Shown here piece by piece: positions 55,430 to 64,000 of a stretch of DNA of 64,000 nucleotides (within the stretch, counting starts at the first letter, position 1; each line of letters begins with the position of its first letter). This stretch comes from Buttiauxella warmboldiae. Lineage in GTDB: Bacteria; Pseudomonadota; Gammaproteobacteria; Enterobacterales; Enterobacteriaceae. The stretch lies in contig NZ_RPOH01000070.1 in the NCBI RefSeq assembly GCF_003818135.1, positions 1 through 64,000 of the forward strand, written 5' to 3'. The notes under the pieces were generated by a model, which had not been told where the DNA came from, did no database searches, and was given only the letters and a program-made list of their open reading frames with translations. The translations under genes were made by a program, and so were the position numbers.

Positions 55430-56530
55430 ATGAAATTTACCGTTGAACGTGAAACTTTATTAAAACCGCTGCAACAGGTGAGTGGCCCATTAGGTGGCCG
55501 TCCGACGTTACCGATTCTCGGCAACCTGCTGTTGCAAGTCGCGGAAGGAACGCTTTCATTAACAGGCACCGACCTGGAAATGGAGATGGTGGCGCGTGTC
55601 GCGTTGGTGCAAGCGCATGAACCGGGTGCCACCACGGTACCGGCACGTAAATTTTTCGATATCTGTCGTGGGTTGCCAGAAGGTGCAGAGATTGCCGTCA
55701 CGCTTGAGGGCGACCGCATGCTGGTGCGCTCCGGGCGCAGCCGTTTCTCGCTCTCGACCCTGCCTGCGGCTGATTTCCCGAACCTGGACGACTGGCAGAG
55801 CGAAGTAGAATTCACGCTCCCGCAAGCGACCATGAAACGTCTGATCGAAGCCACGCAGTTTTCTATGGCGCATCAGGACGTTCGTTACTATCTGAACGGT
55901 ATGCTGTTTGAAACCGAAGGCGAAGAGCTGCGCACCGTGGCGACCGATGGTCACCGCCTGGCGGTTTGCTCTATGCCGGTCGGTCAGTCATTGCCAGACC
56001 ATTCGGTGATCGTGCCGCGTAAAGGGGTGATTGAGCTGATGCGTATGCTGGACGGCGGTGATTCACCGTTGCGTATCCAGATTGGCAGCAACAACATCCG
56101 TGCTCATGTCGGTGACTTTATCTTCACCTCTAAGCTGGTTGATGGCCGTTTCCCGGATTATCGCCGCGTATTGCCGAAAAACCCGGATAAGCACCTTGAT
56201 GCCAGCTGCGATCTGCTGAAACAGGCATTTTCACGCGCGGCGATCCTCTCGAATGAGAAATTCCGTGGCGTACGCCTGCAGGTGATCCAAAACCAGCTGA
56301 AAATCACGGCCAACAACCCGGAGCAGGAAGAAGCCGAAGAGATTCTCGACGTCACTTATGACGGTACAGATCTGGAAATTGGTTTCAACGTTAGCTACGT
56401 GCTGGATGTACTGAACGCCCTGAAGTGCGAGAACGTGCGCATTTTACTGACCGATTCGGTTTCCAGCGTGCAAATTGAAGATGCAGCTTCTCAGGCTGCG
56501 GCCTATGTCGTCATGCCAATGAGACTGTAG
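55430..56530 (+). CDS. dnaN: DNA polymerase III sliding clamp (beta)
   Basis: Ring-shaped dimeric processivity clamp, 366 aa as in E. coli, three repeated domains; starts MKFTVERETLLKPLQQVSGPLGGRP and ends YVVMPMRL, the C-terminal residues lining the peptide-binding cleft. Four bp after dnaA; the stop directly abuts the recF ATG. Confidence 0.98.
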   Translation: MKFTVERETLLKPLQQVSGPLGGRPTLPILGNLLLQVAEGTLSLTGTDLEMEMVARVALVQAHEPGATTVPARKFFDICRGLPEGAEIAVTLEGDRMLVRSGRSRFSLSTLPAADFPNLDDWQSEVEFTLPQATMKRLIEATQFSMAHQDVRYYLNGMLFETEGEELRTVATDGHRLAVCSMPVGQSLPDHSVIVPRKGVIELMRMLDGGDSPLRIQIGSNNIRAHVGDFIFTSKLVDGRFPDYRRVLPKNPDKHLDASCDLLKQAFSRAAILSNEKFRGVRLQVIQNQLKITANNPEQEEAEEILDVTYDGTDLEIGFNVSYVLDVLNALKCENVRILLTDSVSSVQIEDAASQAAAYVVMPMRL

Positions 56531-60047
<3,517 letters not shown>

Positions 60048-60056
60048 TCTCTACCC

Positions 60057-60080
60057 GTTGGTGGGCGTCTGCCCACCAAC
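60057..60080 (+). terminator. Hairpin after gyrB
   Basis: Ten-bp perfect stem GTTGGTGGGC (60057-60066) with GCCCACCAAC (60071-60080), GTCT loop. No T-run follows, so termination would be weak or factor-assisted. Confidence 0.6.
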
Positions 60081-60173
60081 TATCTCGCCTCCGCCCGCCG
60101 CTATTTTCCACGTGACGCTCCTTCAGTGACTACACTTCTATTGCACACTTTGTGATGGCAAGAGGACAAGGTC

Positions 60174-60563
60174 ATGGGCTTTTTCGATCAGGTTACCGGC
60201 ATGATGGGGGGTGGCGATGCAGGTAAATTCAAAGTCATCCTGACATGGATAAATGAACAAGGCGGCATTCAGGCGATTCTCGAACGCTTCAGGGAAAAGG
60301 GGTTCTCAGATGTCGTGACTTCATGGCTGAGCGGCGCGCATAACCAAAGCGTTAGCCCTGAGCAAATGCAGCAGGTGCTGGGCACGCCCGCAATCAGCGG
60401 CCTGGCGGAGAAACTCGGGGTGGATGTGGGAAGCGCATCGCAACTGCTGGCCGAGCAGTTTCCGAAAATTGTCGATACCCTATCGCCCGCAGGCGAAGTC
60501 GCTCACGATGAGGATTTGCTGACCAAAGGCTTCCATATGCTGAAGGATAAATTCTTTAGCTAG
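60174..60563 (+). CDS. yidB: DUF937 protein YidB
   Basis: 129 aa (E. coli YidB 132), helical, function unknown. Family features are MGFFDQVTGMMGG at the start, the NEQGGIQAILERF helix and LGVDVGSASQLLAEQFPKIVDTLSP. Order gyrB-yidB-yidA equals that in related enterobacteria. Confidence 0.88.
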   Translation: MGFFDQVTGMMGGGDAGKFKVILTWINEQGGIQAILERFREKGFSDVVTSWLSGAHNQSVSPEQMQQVLGTPAISGLAEKLGVDVGSASQLLAEQFPKIVDTLSPAGEVAHDEDLLTKGFHMLKDKFFS

Positions 60564-60570
60564 CTGATTA

Positions 60571-60612
60571 CGCCACCCTCGCGGGTCATTTTTCGGCTCC
60601 GGGTGGCGTTTT
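60571..60612 (+). terminator. Intrinsic terminator after yidB
   Basis: CGCCACCC (60571-60578) pairs with GGGTGGCG (60601-60608), 22-nt loop that can itself fold, followed by TTTT. Confidence 0.72.
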
Positions 60613-60711
60613 CCTCGCGCTAAAACGGACCTTTTTCCTGCCAAAGGTAGCGCTATTTTTGCGAGCTTAATCGCGTTAGCATGAGATAAACTCACTACCT
60701 CAGAAAATCCT

Positions 60712-61524
60712 ATGCCTATAAAACTGATTGCTATTGATATGGACGGCACCCTGCTGCTGCCGGACCACACCATTTCTCCAGCCGTTAAAGCAGCCATCGC
60801 TAGCGCGCGCGAACGGGGCGTCAACGTTGTTTTGTGTACCGGACGGCCTTTTGCAGGTGTTGAGAGCTATCTCAAAGAGCTGCATATGGATAAACCGAAT
60901 GACTACTGCATTACCTATAACGGTGCATTAGTTCAGAAGGCCAACGATGGCAGCACCGTGGCGCAAACCGCGTTGAGCTATGATGACTACCGCTACCTGG
61001 AGCAGCTTTCCCGCGAGGTTGGCTCCCATTTCCATGCGCTGGATCGCCACACGCTCTACACCGCCAACCGCGATATCAGCTGCTACACCGTTCATGAATC
61101 TTTTATCGCCAATATCCCGCTGGTATTCAGCGAGCCTGAAAATATGGATAAAAACGGCGCGTATCTGAAAGTGATGATGATTGATGAGCCTGTGATTCTG
61201 GATAAAGCGATCGCCAGAATTCCAGACGAGGTTTACGAGCGCTATACGCTGCTGAAAAGCTCTCCTTACTTCCTGGAAATCCTCGATAAGCGCGTCAACA
61301 AAGGCACCGGCGTAAAAGCGCTGGCAGAATCGCTGGGTATTAAACAAGAAGAAGTGATGACGCTGGGCGACCAGGAAAACGATATCGCGATGCTGGAATA
61401 TGCGGGCATTGGCGTGGCAATGGAAAATGCTATCGATAAAGTGAAGGAAGTCAGTAACTTCGTTACCAAATCTAACCTCGAAGATGGGGTGGCTTATGCG
61501 ATTGAGAAGTTTGTTCTGAACTAA
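60712..61524 (+). CDS. yidA: HAD-family sugar phosphatase YidA
   Basis: Cof-type IIB HAD phosphatase, 270 aa as in E. coli, active on erythrose 4-phosphate, alpha-glucose 1-phosphate and similar sugar phosphates in vitro. Motif I IDMDGTLL (8-15), motif II LCTGR, and motif III/IV with K in NKGTGVKAL and GDQENDIAML are intact. Confidence 0.95.
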   Translation: MPIKLIAIDMDGTLLLPDHTISPAVKAAIASARERGVNVVLCTGRPFAGVESYLKELHMDKPNDYCITYNGALVQKANDGSTVAQTALSYDDYRYLEQLSREVGSHFHALDRHTLYTANRDISCYTVHESFIANIPLVFSEPENMDKNGAYLKVMMIDEPVILDKAIARIPDEVYERYTLLKSSPYFLEILDKRVNKGTGVKALAESLGIKQEEVMTLGDQENDIAMLEYAGIGVAMENAIDKVKEVSNFVTKSNLEDGVAYAIEKFVLN

Positions 61525-61591
61525 GCAAGGCAAGGCCTTCACCTCGGCTGGTGGGTAAGCCAGAAAGGGTGGGATAACAAGCAGCAATGAT

Positions 61592-61622
61592 TTACCCTGA
61601 GGCGTCCATCGCTTCAGGGTAA
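61592..61622 (+). promoter_or_regulatory. Hairpin directly before yidR start
   Basis: TTACCCTGA (61592-61600) pairs perfectly with TCAGGGTAA (61614-61622), 13-nt loop. The only candidate ribosome site for yidR, AGGGT, lies in the 3' arm, 7-10 nt before the ATG at 61627. The fold could mask it, or serve as the 3' end of the yidA message. Confidence 0.55.
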
Positions 61623-61626
61623 AACC

Positions 61627-62895
61627 ATGACCAAACAACTCACTTTTGCGCCTCGTCATCATCAACTCACCAACACCCATACCTGGACGCCAGACAGCCA
61701 ATATCTGGTGTTTGACGTGCGCCCTTCGGGCGCCTCTTTTACCAGCGAAACCATTGAGCGGGTGAACGTCCATACGGGGGATGTTGAGGTTATATACCGC
61801 GCTGCGCATGGTGCGCATGTGGGCGTGGTGACGGTAAATCCGCAGATGCCGGAGCGGTATGTCTTTATCCACGGTCCGGAAAACCCTGATGAAACATGGC
61901 AATACGATTTTCATCACCGCCGTGGCGTGGTGGTCGAAAACGGCAGCGCAGCCAATCTTGATGCCATGGACATTACCCCGCCGTTTACGCCGGGGGCGTT
62001 GCGCGGCGGCAGCCATGTTCACGTCTGGAGCCATGATGGTTCACGCCTGAGCTTCACTTACAACGACCATGTCATGCATGAATATGACGTGGCGCAGGAT
62101 TTGCGCAATGTTGGCGTTGCTTTACCGTTCGGCCCGGTGACCCCGCTGAAACAACATACGCGTGAATATGACGGTAGCCATTATTGTGTGCTGGTCAGCC
62201 GCACCACGCCATCGCCAAAGCCCGGCACTGACGAGATCAATCGCGCTTATGAAGAGGGTTGGGTGGGGAGCTCGGGCTACCGTAAGCCGGATGGTAGCCT
62301 GCAGCGTTGGGCACTGGCGTTTATTGGCGATACGCTTTCAGCGGCTGGCGACAAAGTGCCGGAGCTGTTTATCGTGGATTTGCCGCAGCATAAAGAGGCG
62401 TATTTCGAGGCGGGAGATGAGCCGATTGCAGGCACACAGACTACGCTGCCCGCACCGCCTGCGGGCGTTCAGCAACGTCGCCTCACGTTTACCCACCAGC
62501 GGCGCTACCCTGGTTTAACCACTCAGCCGCGCCATTGGGTACGAAGCAGCCCGGACGGTAGCTCGCTGGCATTCCTGATGCGTGATGATGCGGGCGTAGT
62601 GCAAATGTATCTGCTGTCCCCAAACGGAGGCGAACCACGCCAGCTCACCCATGGGCGAGACGATATTCAGTCGGCGTTTAACTGGCATCCGTCGGGAAAA
62701 GCGCTGGGCTTTGTGCAGAACCAGCAGATTGTGTGGTGTGATGTGGTCAGCGGTGCAATCACAGCGCTGACACCGCCTGGCGGTAGTGCTCCTTCAGCGG
62801 ATGCGGTGGTGTTTTCACCCGATGGAAAACATATTGCCTGGATGCAGGATGTGGACGGGTTCCGCCAGTTATTTATCACAAAAACAGGCTATTAA
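61627..62895 (+). CDS. yidR: DUF3748 beta-propeller protein YidR
   Basis: 422 aa (E. coli YidR about 415). TolB-like WD/beta-propeller repeats are visible in TWTPDSQYLVFDVR, VWSHDGSRLSFTY, NWHPSGKALGFV and VFSPDGKHIAWM. No signal peptide, so apparently cytoplasmic. Function unknown. The stop is immediately followed by that of the convergent yidQ. Confidence 0.9.
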   Translation: MTKQLTFAPRHHQLTNTHTWTPDSQYLVFDVRPSGASFTSETIERVNVHTGDVEVIYRAAHGAHVGVVTVNPQMPERYVFIHGPENPDETWQYDFHHRRGVVVENGSAANLDAMDITPPFTPGALRGGSHVHVWSHDGSRLSFTYNDHVMHEYDVAQDLRNVGVALPFGPVTPLKQHTREYDGSHYCVLVSRTTPSPKPGTDEINRAYEEGWVGSSGYRKPDGSLQRWALAFIGDTLSAAGDKVPELFIVDLPQHKEAYFEAGDEPIAGTQTTLPAPPAGVQQRRLTFTHQRRYPGLTTQPRHWVRSSPDGSSLAFLMRDDAGVVQMYLLSPNGGEPRQLTHGRDDIQSAFNWHPSGKALGFVQNQQIVWCDVVSGAITALTPPGGSAPSADAVVFSPDGKHIAWMQDVDGFRQLFITKTGY

Positions 62896-63216
62896 TTACT
62901 GCACCGGCGGGATAGCCTGGTTGGTCGCCAGGTTTTTCCGCTCACTAGCTTCCACCTGAGATTTCAGTGATTTGTCGTTGCGGAACATATCCCACGGCAG
63001 CAGCACGGTATCCATCACTGCGGTAAACGGCATATCCAGGGCGACAAAAGGTTTGTATCCCCAGCTTGTCTCGCCATCGACCAGCATTTCATAACTGGCG
63101 CGCGTACCGGGATAGTACCCCTCTTGCCCACCCGTGTGGGTCATAACGCTGGAGCACCCGCTAACGGTCAGTAATCCGCTGCCGAGAAGGATAGTGGGAA
63201 GATAGCTTTTCATCAT
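62896..63216 (-). CDS. yidQ: DUF1375 lipoprotein YidQ
   Basis: 106 aa (E. coli 110), lipoprotein signal with lipobox TVSGC (Cys at about 21), family segments GYYPGTRASYEML and ALDMPFTAVMDTVLLPWD. Function unknown. The start is one of two adjacent Met codons. Confidence 0.88.
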   Translation of the reverse strand: MMKSYLPTILLGSGLLTVSGCSSVMTHTGGQEGYYPGTRASYEMLVDGETSWGYKPFVALDMPFTAVMDTVLLPWDMFRNDKSLKSQVEASERKNLATNQAIPPVQ

Positions 63217-63398
63217 TAGTGTTGCTTATCATTTTGGAGGGCCGGTGGCGGCCAGACTGCTCTGGGTTATATCACCCATGCAGATAATTAATATATTGCG
63301 TTTGCCGCTCTGTGGCGGCTATCGCAGATAAAGCCGATTAACGCCTCAGAAAGTCTATGTATTGACCACGGATGGCGCAAAAAATTTCTTTTCCTGGC

Positions 63399-63531
63399 CT
63401 TGAAAAGCGTGAATACGGACCGATTTTAGAGGTGTAGCAGAACAGGTATGCCGTAAGGGTACCTGGTTTTAGAGGCCTGTCCATGATGGAAGGCAATGTT
63501 TGATTCTCGCTGATCTCAGGAGTGTTAATTT
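63399..63531 (+). promoter_or_regulatory. ibpA sigma-32 promoter and ROSE-like thermosensor leader
   Basis: CTTGAAA (63399-63405) and CCGATTTT (63420-63427), 14-bp spacer, fit the heat-shock sigma-32 consensus (CTTGAAA, CCCCATNT). The leader of roughly 98 nt ends with TCGCT (63507-63511), the U-(U/C)-GCU anti-ribosome-site motif of ROSE elements, a short loop and the ribosome site AGGAG (63518-63522). At low temperature the two should pair and block ibpA translation. The 180 bp upstream to yidQ hold nothing else I can name. Confidence 0.82.
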
Positions 63532-63945
63532 ATGCGTAACTTCGATTTATCCCCGCTTTATCGTTCAGCTATTGGTTTTGATCGTCTGTTTAACCTGCTG
63601 GAAAACAACCACAGCCAGAGCAATGGCGGCTATCCTCCATACAACGTTGAGCTGGTTGACGAAAATAACTATCGCATTGCGATTGCTGTGGCAGGCTTTG
63701 CTGAAAGCGAGCTGGAAATCACCGCGCAGGATAACCTGCTGGTGGTGAAAGGTGCACATGCAGACCCACAGCCAGAGCGCACTTATCTCTACCAGGGGAT
63801 TGCCGAGCGCAACTTCGAACGTAAATTCCAGCTAGCCGAAAATATCCAGATTCGTGGCGCTAACCTGGTGAACGGCCTGCTGTATATCGATCTGGAACGC
63901 GTGATTCCGGAAGCGATGAAACCACGCCGTATCGAAATTAATTAA
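63532..63945 (+). CDS. ibpA: Small heat-shock protein IbpA
   Basis: ATP-independent holdase that binds aggregating proteins and hands them to DnaK/ClpB; 137 aa as in E. coli. The alpha-crystallin domain spans about 35-125 ([40 protein letters not shown]) and the C-terminal IEIN carries the I-x-I assembly motif. The partner ibpB would be expected just beyond the right edge. Confidence 0.97.
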   Translation: MRNFDLSPLYRSAIGFDRLFNLLENNHSQSNGGYPPYNVELVDENNYRIAIAVAGFAESELEITAQDNLLVVKGAHADPQPERTYLYQGIAERNFERKFQLAENIQIRGANLVNGLLYIDLERVIPEAMKPRRIEIN

Positions 63946-64000
63946 TTCTGCGGGTCGCATTAAGCGGCCACACCAAAATTTAACCAGACTCCGGCTTGCC

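Noticed and set aside
60928..62034. 368-codon open frame on the minus strand spanning yidA and yidR
   Set aside because: Runs opposite two well-supported genes and their spacer; His/Arg-rich composition typical of antisense frames.

Overview
This window is a chromosomal segment around the replication origin of a member of the Enterobacteriaceae that is not Escherichia coli. The gene order from yieP through hsrA, rbs, kup, ravA-viaA, asnA, asnC, mioC, oriC, mnmG, rsmG, atp, glmUS, pst-phoU, yieH, adeP, yieF, yieE, mnmE, yidCD, rnpA, rpmH, dnaA-dnaN-recF-gyrB, yidBARQ to ibpA is the E. coli order read in reverse. Protein lengths mostly equal the E. coli ones. A ramR-romA-ramA locus, a family-9 pectate lyase and the absence of tnaCAB, mdtL, yidZ and bgl point towards the Klebsiella/Enterobacter/Cedecea/Kluyvera part of the family; I cannot name the species from sequence alone. 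All identifications rest on reading the sequence and on recalled family knowledge; no search was run.

Layout. 1-145: tandem P1 and P2 promoters of an rRNA operon (rrnC-like) that reads leftward out of the window. 283-2403: yieP and hsrA. 2400-8322: ribose operon rbsDACBKR (minus strand) with two RbsR operators and a CRP half-site. 8439-15092: kup, ravA-viaA, asnA, asnC. 15114-15912: mioC and oriC with DnaA boxes, IHF site, three 13-mers and 11 GATC sites. 16004-26089: mnmG, rsmG and the nine-gene ATP synthase operon. 26160-34447: glmU and glmS bracketed by additions not found here in E. coli, namely a PelX-type exopolygalacturonate lyase with a good KdgR operator on one side, and an ExuT-type hexuronate transporter plus an RluF-like pseudouridine synthase on the other. 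34480-39106: Pho-box-controlled pstSCAB-phoU. 39108-41935: a three-gene FecBCD-type ABC importer behind a 46-bp inverted repeat that contains a Zur-like box. 41971-47770: yieH, adeP with a PurR operator in its promoter, ramA-romA and ramR with a RamR operator, chrR/yieF and yieE. 47822-49510: accessory stretch with an AraC-regulator remnant, a TRL-like lipoprotein, an unknown membrane protein and AT-rich DNA. 49511-63945: mnmE, yidC, yidD, rnpA, rpmH, dnaA, dnaN, recF, gyrB, yidB, yidA, yidR, yidQ and ibpA with a sigma-32 promoter and ROSE-like leader.

How it works together. The core is replication initiation (oriC, dnaA, dnaN, gyrB), tRNA modification (mnmE with mnmG), membrane protein and ATP synthase biogenesis (yidC, atp) and amino-sugar supply (glmUS). 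The accessory genes are placed between these conserved blocks without breaking an operon. The points most worth following up are the Zur-like ABC importer with a possibly leaderless first gene, and the pectin/hexuronate genes flanking glmUS.
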